A DNA stretch of 64,000 nucleotides, from the NCBI GenBank assembly GCA_903813345.2, contig CAIIXF020000004.1, forward strand, positions 6,529,525 through 6,593,524. Reading direction: 5' to 3'. Position 1 is the first letter of the stretch, and each line of letters opens with the position of its first letter. Source of the stretch: Owenia fusiformis (taxonomy: Eukaryota > Annelida > Polychaeta > Sabellida > Oweniidae). Shown here in pieces: positions 49,453 through 63,730 of this stretch. A model generated the notes under the pieces. It did no database searches and was not told the origin of the DNA. It saw only the letters and a list, made by a program, of their open reading frames with translations. The position numbers were made by a program, and so were the translations under genes.

Positions 49453-50795
49453 GGAATATGTCCCGTAGTAGTATTTTTATCAATTTGTAAGAATCTAGTA
49501 GAGTTAAATTCAATTTATATTTTCATTGATTGACTATAACTCCTGTTTCTTAGCATTGTATTATTTTTCATTAATTGTAATGTCAAATTACCTAACTCGT
49601 GTTTTCATTGTTTTTCATTATTTCTTATCACTATTGTTTTTCTTATATCGAAATGAATGAATGAAACAAAATATTTCAAATTACCCAACTTCTGTTTTAT
49701 TTTCATTGATTATGTTTCACATTTGAATAATCCTATCCTAAGAGAATTGTATTACGTGTTTCAGATCATTTCATGGGTTATGCAAAAACTGTTTTTGGGG
49801 CTATATTCTGCAAATAAATGTTTTACACAAACTAAAACTGAAATAGTTATTCGATATCGTTAAAACCACGTGAGGTTCGTCGATGTACACTGTACAACTC
49901 CGTACAGTGACCGAGCCACAATAGAATTAAAATAAATAAAAATAAAATAAAAAACAACTCCGTACACGCACGATAAACCAGCTATCGCAGCCTTTGCGCC
50001 ATCTCCCGTGACCTCACCCTTTTCCATAACTATAATGCAACATACATCGCCTGCATCACAGGATTAGCAGAATCTTTATCCAATGCAAAACTGATAAACA
50101 AGATCGATCTTTTCTGAAGTCCCGGGCCTTCTGCACAGTGCTCCGTTGTAAGAAAAGGAATTATATTGGACTTAGATATATTGATTTGCAGCCAATAGAA
50201 CCCTCGATCAAGACCAGAAGATAAGTTGATTTAGGAATGCAATGTCATATAGTTAAAGATTAAAAATCGTACTAACCATGCCCTTTTCTACTGTCTGCCT
50301 ACAATTCATTTTACGCCAGGTCTATATCTGGAAGCGACGGAGGCCTTTATTGCATAGACCGTTTATTTGTTTTGTCCATTTGGGAACATCTCCAATCGCC
50401 AATAGCTTTATAAGAGAAATATTAGAACTATATTGCACAAAAGGTCTCAAATATTAAATTTGACGGTCAGTCTACTTTATATGTGATGATCACGAAAAGC
50501 TTCGTTATCTATTTCAGTTATTGCACTGGCGAATCCACCTTGGGTGGGCCCAGAAAAATATCCCTTTGGGCCAAATTTTTGTAGGGCTTCAATTAGTTAC
50601 TTCAATTACTCGGTATATTTTTTAATTATCAAAAATGGGCCTTACATTTTCAAAATTTGGGCCCAAAATTTGGATTAAGGGGCCCAAAAGAATATATGGC
50701 TGAGAAGCAAAGTTAATAAATGCAAATGGTATCGCTATCGTAATAGTGGTATACCATGCATTTCCAATCATATCTTAGGCCTGGATCACATTTAT
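49453..50795. other. Gene-poor stretch
   Basis: AT-rich sequence with an A-rich low-complexity patch near 49925-49955. No coding exon or repeat boundary is recognised. Confidence 0.5.
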
Positions 50796-50933
50796 GCCTA
50801 GGTCACATTTGCCCTGATTCATCGGCCGACGCCCGGCCGATTGAATGTTTTATTCAAAACTGAATACAGTTGTAAACAGGATACTCAATTGGTCGGGCGC
50901 CGGCCGATGAATAGGAGCAAATGTGACCCAGGC
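50796..50933. mobile_element. 138-bp palindromic small element
   Basis: GCCTAGGTCACATTTGCCCT...ATTCATCGGCCGACGCCCG is mirrored by CGGGCGCCGGCCGATGAAT...GCAAATGTGACCCAGGC. Its end motif resembles the element at 44653-44813. A partial GGATCACATTT just outside the left end hints at a second copy. Confidence 0.75.
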
Positions 50934-53900
50934 AATATAGATGTAAGATTTCAGATTTGCAATACAAATGAAAAATATGTGATAAACATCAAGATAGAAA
51001 GGAAGAAAACGAGATTCAGCATTTATCACGGAACCAGATAGCATGGCCTTGTATCTTAAAACAATGGGAATATGATCGATTTAAGAAAATTCAATTACTC
51101 ATCTATTCATCGGATGCAATCTATAGGTGTGTGTCAACAGTACGGAGACTGATATCCGTGGGCTATAACTCATGGTTCAAGCCAGTGTGTATCGAATCCT
51201 CGTCTATAATTTCCCAGACTAACTCACTGTTTATGCACCCACCAAGCCACGTGCGTTTCGGAGGCCTCGTCGACCGTTTCCAATACAAACTATAAGAGGA
51301 GGGAAAACCCCATGATTCAATTGATGACATACGATTTCCTCCTTCGCGCACCTCCTTTCCCTGAAGTACGTATGCTTATACTCCCCTCCATCTTGGTATT
51401 CAAATTGACCTAATTTTAAACCAATCAACGATCGACTCGCTTAACCAATCAGCGACGATGTCATCTCAATACAGATTTACATTGTAAGCGTATGTCATCT
51501 TTGAACCTTGGGGTTTCTCCCCCTCTTACTAACTATATGTACGGCATTGTTATTGGGGCATCTTAGATGTCACGATGACTCTAATGTGGTTGGAAGCACA
51601 TTTAGACTTGACAACTTTTCAAAAGTTGCCTCGATTTATCGGTTATCCTTAGCTGTCCCTTTAATAACCATTGATCTATTTGTTTAACACAACATTATAC
51701 GCGATCTTTCAAGGGTTTATTTAATACCCGGGGTTAACTATGTGCAATGAACGAAACTAACAATTGCTTGGTGTACGTGGAAATTGCTAAATACATATAC
51801 AGATAGAGACATTTAAAATGCATTTTCTACATGTATCTGATATAATGTCATTCGGAACGCCGAATAAAAAAATAGAACGTTCTTGGGATTTCCAGGAAGA
51901 AACTGATAAAAGGTCGTGATGTCTCACGATGACTGTAACGTTATACGTGCCGTGCTCGGTGAGCAATCTATGTCATAGATCGAGATAAAATATTCTCTTT
52001 GGGAGCTCCGTCATCAAGGGAGAACAATGAAGTCATCTAGAGATAGTCATATTAAAATTAATCATTTTAAAATACAAATAGGGAGACATTTTGATCTCGA
52101 GACGAATAGAGTCACCATCAGTCGGAAATGCAGATAAGAATTGAAGAGCAAATACAAAAGAAGGACTTGGTCTATGTGAATATAAACCCGTGGGGTTTTG
52201 AAGTCACATGTGGAGCCATCTTTTTACCACGGAATAGTCCGCCAGGGTGTCTCATCTTTGAATAATTAAAAAGAGATTGATGAAAGATTCGAATAAGTCT
52301 ACTTTACTCATTTAATGTACCTCAAGGATGTCTGAGGAGTGGAAGTCCGATCGCGAGTCCTGAATCGCGGCAAATTTTAAAGTAAGTTAAAATTTTCTTA
52401 TTGATTCAGATAAATAGAAAAAGTATCATACGAATATAAGAACTAGTCTTATTCAGTATGATATTCTTACAAAATGAAACAAATATTCATGTTGAGACCT
52501 CATGAGATCTAGATCCCTTTACATATTCTTCGTGCAAAGATCTGAGGTTTATAAACACCAGCGAAAATTGGAATAAGCAAATTGTAAACAAATCGCTTGT
52601 AAGAACACGATATATTGTCATTCATACATGGGCATAATTAAAATGGAATACGATCCAACAAAGATTTTATTGTTTTACTGTTTTATAAAGTTAAGAGAGA
52701 CTTTTTTTAAATTAAAAATTCACATCTCGAGATATCAGAGTTACATTAACCTTGAATTTAATTACGATTTAGAGTTACTTGCATTTTGACTCAATTTATT
52801 GATCTCTAGGGTGTAAAGTCAACTATAGTTCTAGCGTTGGGGAAAGGGGTAGTTGACATAAAATACGATAACCATGTAGTCGAGTACGAGACGCGTGTGC
52901 ATATATTCATCGAAGAGAATGAAAGAATTCATAAGCAATTCTTTCATTAAACAGGCGAAAATATAAAAGAGAATTTCCCTCGTTAGATGTTGAAAAGATC
53001 AATGTTCCATGAATCTCTTTTGAAAATGTAAGAACTTTTGGATTTAGATTTAGATATGTTCTCGAAATATGTCAGATGCGCAGAAGTCAGCTGGACAATT
53101 TGAAAGATTTATATTTTGGAACTTAAACAACAGTAAAATGTCCTTCAATGTTAATTGTACAGGGTGTCCTGTAGTCTTTTTTACACTTCACACAGGTTTT
53201 AATTGTAATTGTAATTGATGAACACCATGTGTGTTTGTAATGGAGAACTGAGAACTTAATTCAGTATGATTAATTGGTGTATTGGAATATCACCTCTTTT
53301 AAAAGTGTAGAAATCTATGTTCTCGTTTTTTGGCATTTTTAACTTTAAAAGGGAGAACCACCAAAATTTCTTTAAAAATGCAATTACGTGACGTACGCTT
53401 TCCAAAGAAACTGGAACGTATATAATTCACTAATGATGAACTTTTACATGCAAAAATCAGAATGTAACCAAATTCGACAGTGATTAAAATTACAAGTTGT
53501 CTTCAATATAACTGCGACGTTTTTCCTTTCATTTAAACAGACCAGACGTTCGTGGCGTTAGGTTATAAAATCGGTCGAAGTGATCTATAATTGGACACGA
53601 TTCCAAAGGGCCAATGTTCGTACTTTATACCCTCGTTGCTGGAAATCACACAAATTATAGCATCGATGATTACATTAGCCCTCATTACATCATGTTCGAA
53701 TCAGTAAAACTCCGTTAAATCAGCTTCTTACTCTTCTTAAATAAGTGGTCAAAATTGTCACATGACACTCGCGAGATCTCATCGAACGTGATCTTAATCA
53801 TTTAAAAAACAATATTCGGGATAAAATAATTAATTGCCCATTGTGTTCACACGATACATTTTGCAACATCAAATAGAAATTAATTATGAGCAGTTGTTAT

Positions 53901-55380
53901 TTTTGCGGAGTTTTATCTGGAAACAGTTTTGTCCAGGACTTTTGATATATCGATCCGAAGTAAATGTCACGCAATCGTTTAGTTCCTTGGTTTTGAACAC
54001 GCCGAAACTCCGTGATTTGGGATGCCAAGAAGTTCAAATCCGTTTAGGGAGACACATCTCTCAATCAACTAAGTATTACTAAGTCAAACATTTGATGACA
54101 TGTCACCGTCCAAATTTTCCAAAATGAAGGTTGTCAAGGCTTTAAAAGTTATTAGTATAATTCTATTGATAAATAACGTGTTGATACTGATAGCGTCTTA
54201 ACAATGAATACCATAATCTACACAAAACCAAAAGTAATACCACAAGTTACAACCAATTGAACTCACTATAAGCAGCAGCACCACATGTGTGTAGAAGAAT
54301 GAAAAATATATCATATTCTAAAATGTCTGAAACATACATTGAGCTTTACACAAGCATTAAATGTAAATTTTACAATTCGACAAATTATATGTTCTGATTA
54401 GGTATCGGTGCATGCAAGAAGTGTGATGTTCGCTGCGGGGGCAAATAACGTCTCTTAAACGGGGGAAGTGTAACACATGCGAACATGTTGATATGCACAC
54501 CGAGTGTATATTCAGATTCCCTCAAGAAATTAACTTTGTGTTAATGCTGTACTTTGCTTTCTTAATTGACCTGGTCACTCATTTTCTGCTTATCTCCTGT
54601 TGCTCGTTATAGCTGTCCGGAATTTCAAACAAATTAACGATTCTAATAAACGAGGCGAGAATGAGCGGATTCGAGACAACTCCCAGTGCATAACTTTACC
54701 AAGTGTAGTATTCACATTTATAGACCTGCAATACAACACTTAATCCAAACGTTCTGACATATTGTGGTAGTGGTATACTGGCAAAAACCCGGGTGGTAAA
54801 CTAAACGAAACAGCCGAAACTACCTTTGGCGAGCCTGAAAATAGGGATGGCATGAGTTTGGTTGCCAGTCATTATTCGTCAAAAAGTAGACAATGATTTT
54901 CTTGGAATCATAAGTTACAGCCATACCAAAAACGAACCCTAGGGGCGGTAGGTAGTGGACTCAAGGCTTAGTACGTGACATGGGGTAATTTGAGTGCATT
55001 GTACGGATAACTATACGAACGGCTGTATCGGAATCCGATTCTCTCATACAGTTTTATTTACCGTCTAGTCCTTGTCCTTGTTTAAAACACGTGCTTGACC
55101 ATCTATGTACAGTAACATGTAAGAACATATACCTGTTTGGGTTGACAACGCATTGAAAACGAATTATTGGTCTCCGTTTTATCTGAATAAATACTATCGT
55201 GTATCTGAGTTTCGTGCAGAGGAACGGGTTCATTATGAATTGAAATGACATATAATTCCCTGGTCGGTGCCATGTAGAGGTGTATACAGTAGAAACATCA
55301 CGCCCTCTATCGGAAATCGATAATGTCAATGCACAGTAGCTTATATCAATAATCAATAGTCAACTGTCATTGCCCAACGC
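50934..55380. other. Gene-poor stretch without recognised repeats
   Basis: 4.4 kb. I see no convincing exon, RNA gene or inverted repeat. Open frames of 60-100 codons (for example 55054-55356, minus) have no recognised motif. Unlike most of the window it looks mainly single-copy. Confidence 0.4.
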
Positions 55381-56219
55381 CACTGGGGATTCACTCGATT
55401 ACGCTGGTTACCGAAACAGTTTTAATAAAATGTCGGAACATCGAAGGTACGATTTGTCTTCATTTTTTCACGTTTTTTTTTCGTTTCGGTAACAAAATGT
55501 CGGAACGTCAAAGGTACGATTTTTCTTTTTTCCTTATTTCACGCGTTGTAGGCAGAATACCCAAGACATTTTTTCTCACAAACGTATATCAGTATCCTGT
55601 GTTTTATAAAATGTACATGTTACATAAACGGTTTGGGTTAAAAGTGCAGATCTTAACTGTTTTACGAAATACCGTTTGTGTAACTTAAAGGCAGAATCTG
55701 ATCTATAGGGGGTGAAAGAATTACAAGCAACATGAATAATTGGCCTACCAGTCTATTCCCTAGAATATCAAGTACAATATCTCCCAAAAGATTCACAATA
55801 TGTTATAAATTGGTGAAGTTATTAATGATTCAAAGTACAAAAATGAGTGAAAAATGTTTAACTTCTCCCAAATAATAAGAATGGTAACCATTCTTATAGA
55901 AAAATGATACATTATTGTAAAAATCTTTAGTTTTCCTGGAATAAAGTATGCACTTTTGTGATTTTTAGAAAATAGACATGACAAGGAATGACATGAACCA
56001 AAAATATTCTAAAATTGAAACAATTTTTTGTTTAGCCTGCTCGCTATATCTGATTCTCTCTTTAAGTGAGGAATTAAATCGACGATTCTGTTGTCTCCTG
56101 GACTATTTGTTCGCAAATATGTACGTTTTCTTAAACATATGATACTGATATACGTTTGTGATCAAAATGTCGTGGGAAATCTGCGTGGGTAACCAGCGTA
56201 ATCGAGCGGATCACCGGTG
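55381..56219. mobile_element. 839-bp CAC-ended element with 5-bp target duplication (Transib-like signature)
   Basis: The inverted ends CACTGGGGATTCACTCGATT and AATCGAGCGGATCACCGGTG share a core ATTACGCTGGTTACC and are flanked by AACGC at 55376-55380 and 56220-56224. A direct repeat (AAAATGTCGGAAC...AAGGTACGATTT) occurs at about 55427 and 55493 inside the left end. There is no transposase. Confidence 0.7.
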
Positions 56220-57563
56220 AACGCAAACAGTCTTGCATCCAGTAACGTGTGAACTTACGTATATTAATATGTTAACCATCAATTATACCGCAAACGGTGT
56301 AGTTTATTGGAGTATGTTGGGGATGGTGTCTAATTATCAACACTTGTGGAACGAAGCCGTTATGGGGGGGGGGGGTTAAATGATAGTTTCGTAAGGGAAT
56401 CGTGTTGATTTTCTAATATTCAAGGGAAAAACAAATCAACATTTTAGATGAGAGATGGGGGTCAAACCATGATTTAATTAACTTCATTAATCCACTACTG
56501 TTGAGCACCATCCCTAAAAGAAGATTCTACAACTTGTAATCACTCAAAATTCTTAAGAATAATTTGAACATCTACACTGAACTACAGATCTTTTCTTGAA
56601 TACCTACAAATGTCTTGGCATTTAATAAGTGAATTAATCACTGTGATTGTGTATACCAGGCATGTTTATTCAGGGGGAATAGACTCGTCATAATTCAAGC
56701 TTGACTTCGTACTTGAGAACATTTTAACAACCCTCCAACCCTACTCCACATCCATAAGTCGGTCAATGCAAAGTTCAAACATGACTCTAAGCTTGGTGGT
56801 TGACCTAAACAAGCAATTTCCACTGGATTTCCTCAAGACTTTCATCAATGTGTCTGATTTTCTGGAATCGTGCAAATGCGTTTCAAGAGTCGTTTTTCCA
56901 CGCTGTGCGCCACTTTACGTCATTTTTATGATTCAATCACGTGAACATTTGATTTACTGGAATCGAACGCCATATCAATTTTGTATTTCTCCATGAATTT
57001 ACCCTTGATGGCTGGACATTTATTGTTTTATTATGGCAGATATTAAAGATGCACTGTAACTTAAGTCCTGTGGGAACAATAAGTTAACTGGAAAAGGGTT
57101 TTACTGCCTCACTGACCCACTATATGTATCTCCTGAAAAAAAGGTCTTATAATGAACTTTAACTAAACACATCATTTATTCAAATACTTTTATCTAAGAA
57201 ATTTAACCTTGTGACAATATATCAAGTTGTTTACAAAATAGGTTGTAACAGTAATTAAATTTATTCATCTCCATTTTGAATTTCGGACAAAACTGAAAAT
57301 TTTAATCTTAGGAAAAGTACGACTATGTTTTGAGAACTGATATTGTAATCGGCCTACTCTCTGTTTAACTATCCCCGACTCAACTGACATTCAAGCTGAC
57401 AAACAATAAACTGACACTCAGTCAACTGAGTCCTCTATAAACTGACGCCCTGGCTAACTGATCCTATGAGCGATGATTAAACGCAAATGAAAACTTGACA
57501 CGCTGGTTATCATTTAATTCTTCCATGATTTTAACAGTTAAGTAAACGATACATACACAAATG
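56220..57563. other. Gene-poor stretch
   Basis: No recognised gene. It includes a G run at 56365-56377. Confidence 0.5.
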
Positions 57564-57778
57564 CAGGCCCGTAGCCAGGGGGGGGGGGGTTCGCAGGGTT
57601 CGGGAACCCCCCCCCGGCCAAATTTTCTTTCAAAATCATGCAGTTTTTGACCATTTTGAGCACTTCTCTAGTGATTTTAGCCTAATTTGGGCCAAAATTG
57701 TCAAATGTGAACTCCCCCCTGGAAATTTTTGAAAATTGAACCCCCCCCCCCCCTTGGCAAATCCTGGCTACGGGCCTG
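57564..57778. mobile_element. 215-bp small element with GGCCCGTAGCCAGG ends and G/C homopolymers
   Basis: CAGGCCCGTAGCCAGG at the left is mirrored by CCTGGCTACGGGCCTG at the right. The interior contains long G and C runs and TTTCAAAATCATGCAGTTTTTG. A worn copy lies at 4677-4877. I recall such elements as widespread in marine invertebrates, but the superfamily is not established here. Confidence 0.75.
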
Positions 57779-59566
57779 AAATGAATCAGTTTATTTAAAG
57801 TTCATTGCAAATAGTAGAAATACTTCATTGGGATTATTCGTCTTGTTCACAATATGAATCATGAATTGTTCAGTCGTGAATGATTTCATCAATGACTCAA
57901 ATATGATCATTTAGGTGCCGTTTAGGGTTGCCAAATCGAAATATGCAAATGTGTGCTCGTTCCTCAAAAATACAAGTACTCATTTTCTAACACAAAGCTT
58001 ATCTGGACGTAAGAATATATTAACTTTAATCTCAATCAAACTAAATCTACGAATATACGTGTTAAAGTGTTGCAAAACTATATGTATCCAAGGAAAAATA
58101 CAATTGTGTTTGCATGTGTAAGTGGCCAACGCGAACGACATGTCCACTTACGTTACATTCTCCCCGTCCCAAAAGACTGTCCGCGAATTATATTATTTCA
58201 TATAGCTTATTTGTGAACATTATTGGGGTAACTAGAAATCAAGTAATCAGATAAACGTCGTGTTATATAATATATGGATTATCTGTCATGGTGTCTTATT
58301 CGCAAGAGTAATTCCATGGCGTATAGTACCAAATGAGGAATTGTTGAGGTAGTCAACTAGTCAGGCAGGTCTTAATTCGGCAGTGTGACATTACAAAATG
58401 TGGTCGTAAATGTCGAAAGAGCTGCCTGATTTATACAAATGTGGATATTTTCTACATTTATGTATACCTCATAGCTTACTGATTCTACTCCTTATTCAAT
58501 TTCTGTTTAAAATGGTCTAATTCGAATTTTTAATCATGGTAAAGATTGAGAGTCAACAGGCAATACCGTGGGTTATAATTGAATACATGTTTCCGTCTCT
58601 GTTGTTTGTGTTAGTTTTTGTAATCAAGTATGTGTTGCTTCTTGTCCCAAATTGTACAAATTGTGTGATTTAATAGATGTCTTCTAGCGTTTTGATTTTA
58701 AGTTTAGATATTGCAACCTGAATAATGAGTTGATAGGTTTCCCCCGATGACCGTTGTGAAATATTGTGTTTTATGGATTCTGGTTACGGCTTTGCGAATG
58801 GATGGTGACCCTTTAGATTTGGCTCTGGGCTTCGAGACTGGATTTCGTCTATCCCACATCATTTGAGACTGAATGCTTTATGTTTTATGAGTGCTATATT
58901 TGATGTTATAAGTATTGGCTAATGGCTATCATTTTTTTCAATTTGTTCTACAACATGTATTGTATTGACTTCAGTATGCATGAGATATGCATTAATGTTT
59001 TGGTCCTGGGTTATGATATTGGTTTTTGATCGGAGGGAGGGAAGGGAAGGTGTTTGACATTATTTCTCTTCATATTAGACTATATATTATATATTATCAA
59101 AAAACCTCTCCCATTGAAATAACACAGGGGGCGAAAAATTATTTTCAAAAATGACTTTGAAGCGCTGTAACTTTAATATTCATCAAATAAACTAAACACT
59201 TAGTGTTAAAAAAAAGTTAGACATTTCAATTTTCTATATAAAAATATTTTTTTGCTGAATCTTTTACTGAAAAGATATCCTGATTTCTGATTTACCCCGA
59301 ACCCTCCATTTCCCATTGGATTACATGGGAATGACGATTTTCAAAAATTCATCAAATTTACCATCAATTTTCGACCTATTGTAATTGAGGAAAAAAAATG
59401 AAAAAATGTGGAGGTATTGGAAGTAAAGTCAAGTTACCTTTTCATCAATAGCATAAGATATTTCATTGCCTGTTAAGTAAATAAAAATTCAAATGTAAAG
59501 AGGCTTTAACACGTAGTTCAATGGGGGTAAAAAGGTTGCCAAACTTATGGAGGGGAGTGTAAGTTA
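57779..59566. other. Gene-poor stretch
   Basis: AT-rich, no coding exon or clear repeat boundary recognised. Confidence 0.45.
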
Positions 59567-59905
59567 TTAGATCCAATATACGAGTTATACGAGGTTACTT
59601 CTTACAAAGGGTAATGATTAGCTGTATTGCATGTTTATAAACGCTATGCTAATGTGGATTAAACCTAGTTATCTATTTAGATCGAATATATAAGAGTTAT
59701 ATGAGGTTACTTATTGCAAAGGGTAATGATTAGCTGTATTGCATGTTTATAAACGCTGTACTACTGTGGATTAAACCTAGTTATCTATTTAGATCCAATA
59801 TATAAGAGTTATACGAGGTTACTTATTGCAAAGGGTAATGATTAGCTGTATTGCATGTTTATAAACGCTGCACTAATGTGGATTAAACCTAGTTATCTAT
59901 TTAGC
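59567..59905. repeat. Three tandem copies of a 110-112 bp unit
   Basis: Units start at TAGATCCAATATA (59568), TAGATCGAATATA (59678) and TAGATCCAATATA (59790). Each runs through GGGTAATGATTAGCTGTATT to TGGATTAAACCTAGTTATC. The copies differ at only a few positions. Confidence 0.92.
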
Positions 59906-62900
59906 GGGCTAGCTCCAGGCCTTGTAATCTGATTATATCGCTCACTAAACCCCCGAACACTGTTGTTTATTTAATTTAATCAACGAATTGCTCTAGATTG
60001 GACACAGGGGCCAGTTTTACAGAATTTCTTGAATTGTGATTCTGTAAAACGCACCATGGTTCCAGTACCATTATCAAATATGAAAAACCTTGATAGATCA
60101 AGATCAAGATCCTATTATTGTATAATGGGACTGCTATGACAAGTTATACCGAGTTACTCTTGACACAAGACGTGCACTTTACTTTATGAACCACCCTCGT
60201 ATATCCCCTGAAAAGTGCACGTAACATCCAGGAATATACCCGTACAGGTATTCAAAGTCATTTTCTGTCTAAAATCGAATTTTGTCTTACAACAACGGCC
60301 TTGGGGACTTTTGTATGTCATCAGGGCGAGAAATTCTTATGCCACAATGTAACAAACACCGGAAATCATTTTGACTTCTGTTTTTATATTCATTGATTCA
60401 ATATTTGAATCAGTTTCTTGTAATAAGTTTCTGTCTCCTTGGAATAACAATCAATACGCCTCAAGGTCTAAACATTAAAGGAAAACGTCAGTTTCGTCAA
60501 GCCTGTATTAGATTTTCTCACCATAATGCCAATGATCTACGTATACACCTTTGATGTCGGAATTTTACGACATATTGGCAATTGATAAGCAGTAGGAAAT
60601 AGTACATCAAAATAAGTCCTCGGTACAATGGTGCTATTTGGTTCATGTCCCGTCTCCATTGCTATATAGCGACCTTGACCTAATTATAAATTGTTTATAG
60701 TTAATCGGTGGCAGCTTAATAGAAAGGGATCATAATTCCCATGGGACCATATTGCCTTCACGACGGTATTGCATTTCCCAGTCTAAACGACAGGATTCCA
60801 ATACAACAGCGGAAACTCCAATCGGTCGATCTGACGGAAATTCCAATCGTTCGATCCGTGTACACCAGAAGTAAAAATTACTTAATCTCTTCCTTTATTG
60901 GATTTCTGCGTTGCGACAGAGTTAGTTAAATAATCTTTGTGAACTTGGTATTGAACAAATATTACTCCAAAGAGATCCGGGGAAAAGATCAATTGGAAGA
61001 TAGTTCCGATCCAGGGGACTAACATCCGGGTACTTTTCAATCAGACGATTAGAGTGACGCGACACAAATAAATTGTTCACCCTGGAGTTTTATATTCTCA
61101 TTCTTCAATTTAAACTAGTGAATCACTTTGGTCTCTAAGTCACTTGGAAAGTAAATTGTCTCTACGACGCTATTCCCGATTGTGAAACTTTAACTACGCT
61201 GGTAAATTTTAAATCTACGGAATTCGCAGTGCACTGTAACATCATTCAAATACTATGGTTTCCAACTAAATATTGATGTTGTTTAAAGTGCGTCGATTCT
61301 TACATGCTACATGTACATGTATCCTTAGATATGGTACTCACGATTGGAAACGTAAACATCTCAGTTTGACATCAAATGCATAAAATTCCACCTGTCGATT
61401 GACAAATAACTAAGCTAGACTTCCTATAGTTAAAGCCTTAAGGTATTGCATTTAAAAAAATATGTTTTAATGTCCGACAAAATGTTGACACCTTTGACAA
61501 ATTACATATTGTTTGACAAAAATACAACAAAATACAAGGGTATAAAGAAATGCGTACAGTGGATGAAGAATATGAACATAACCGCATTGAAAGCAACCAG
61601 TACCAGCCTGTGCGCTACCACCACTTAAGACAATAAACTGCAATAGAGTTCCGAATTGTACAATCCATATATTGCAGTACTATCGACCAAACTTCACGAT
61701 AGATCAAACTTGAGAGCGGAGACGAGTGAAATATTAACTATATAAGACAACCCAATTGGTTGTCTTCGATTGCCTTACAAAATATCCTAATTTAACGCTA
61801 TGGGAGCTTAGTATTGCCACGGTGGGCCATTAATGCAACTTTATTAAAGGAATTAATCAATGGTTTTATACAGCCTTACATTTATCGATGCGATATAATT
61901 CGGATCATCCATTTATTATATCATCCTGATGATAATTTTCTCAATGTTTGTATGACTATTGGGCACTTTTGACGCCATCTTTTTCCGTTATGACAGTTAT
62001 GGATCTTTTGTGCCTCGTTAGATTGGATTAACCCTTTGTGGTTAATTATGTTTAATTAACCCTTGGCGGGTCATTTAGATGTTGTGCTATATCAAACGCG
62101 CCTTTAGGGAGCATTGTTTTGAACTTTTGACTGGTTATCTATTAATTAATAAACGGTGTGGAAAATAGATATTGCTGTCTGTATAGAGATCCCGCATTCA
62201 AGAGCTTCGTCTAATGAAGAACGGACTTCATTTTTTTTTCCAATTTCAACTCAATTTCGATTAATTTCTATTCATTGATAAGCATAATTCTACAATGATC
62301 ATATAAACGATTTTTAAGTGACATCATTTTTATGTTCCCACAAATGTTTAAGCATAAGAACAATGTGGTGTCAAGATGAAGGGTGAGATGCATGATAAAT
62401 AAAAAGGTAGCATAGTTTGGAAGTTTAAATCAACGAGATGAGATGGAAAACACTACGGGACCAAGGAGCAAACGATGTACATTTTCATAGGACCCTTAAG
62501 GTCAGACATAATTTATATATCATTGTAAAGCTACTGATCCCGGGTATCAAACTAAAACAATACGTTACCAATATATTCTAAAAATTAAAATAATCATCCA
62601 GCTACGTGAGGCTTGCCATCCAAAATTTATTTTCTATAAATGTTCCATGCCATCAACAGCAAATGGTGAAGTTATTTCTGGTTTTAAACGCCGAAATTGG
62701 CACGTCTGTTAAATCGAGATCTGGAATTGTGCACCTGGTTCGAAATAATAAATATGTGGGGTAATTTTCGGGATTTGCTCGCGATCTTTGATTCCCTTTC
62801 CACTATAACGATGGGCTAGAAGTAAACGGGGGGGGGGGGTGGTAAAACTATTGTACCATGGCGTCATCCATGTATATGAATGAGTGAAATTAAAATGTAT

Positions 62901-62920
62901 GACGATGGGAAGATGGCCGA
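59906..62920. other. Gene-poor stretch
   Basis: No recognised gene. It includes a G run at 62829-62839. Short frames (60741-60929, 61446-61628) lack motifs. Confidence 0.45.
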
Positions 62921-63730
62921 TGGGTGGTAGTATTGGATTCAAGGTAGTCACAAATGGTTAAAACACCTTAATCAAAATAACGTTGCGAGATACGTTGCGA
63001 TATGATCGGAGAGTGCCATACTGATTGGTCCTGGGTGGGATAGATGTCTGTAAGGACGGAGTGGTAAGCTACATTTGGTTGTGATATGGATTAAACGATG
63101 GCCATAACTTAGAACACTTAATTCAAATGACGTGGCTAAGAGGTGCTCTGCGATATGATCGGAGAATGCCACGCCATTGGTCCTGGGTGGGGTAGATGTC
63201 TGTAAGGACGGAGTGGTAAGCTACGTTGGGTGGTGATATGGGTTAAGCGATGACCATAACTTAAAACACGTTAATTCAAATGACGCGGCGAAGTGATGCA
63301 TTGCGATATGATCGGAGAATGCCATGCCATTGGTCCTGGGTGGGGTAGATGTCTGGAAGGACGGAGTGGTAAGCTACGTTGGGTGGTGATATGGGTTAAG
63401 CGATGACCATAACTTAAAACACGTTAATTCAAATGACGTGGCTAAGAGATGCTCTGCGATATGATCGGAGAATGTCACTCCATTGGTCCTGGGTGGGGTA
63501 GATGTCTGTAAGGACGGAGTAGTAAGCTACATTTGGTTGTGATATGGGTTAAATGATTGCCAAAACTTAAAACACGTTAATTCAAATGACGTGGCTAAGA
63601 GATGCATTGCGATATGATCGGAGAATGCCACGCCATTGGTCCTGGGTGGGGTAGATGTCTGGAAGGACGGAGTGGTAAGCTACGTTGGGTGGTGATATGG
63701 GTTAAGCGATGACCATAACTTGGGGAGAAT
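62921..63730. repeat. 153-bp tandem array, about five copies, decaying at the right
   Basis: The landmark CGATATGATCGGAGA recurs at 62998, 63151, 63304, 63457 and 63610, exactly 153 bp apart. Each unit contains GGTCCTGGGTGGGGTAGATG and AGGACGGAGTGGTAAGCTAC. A shorter relic unit follows to about 63820. The regular period suggests a satellite-like array that ends here. Confidence 0.93.

Noticed and set aside
55054-55356. 100-residue minus-strand frame as a gene
   Set aside because: It has no recognised domain, no clear splice context and no signal peptide, and is not long enough to stand out from chance in this sequence.
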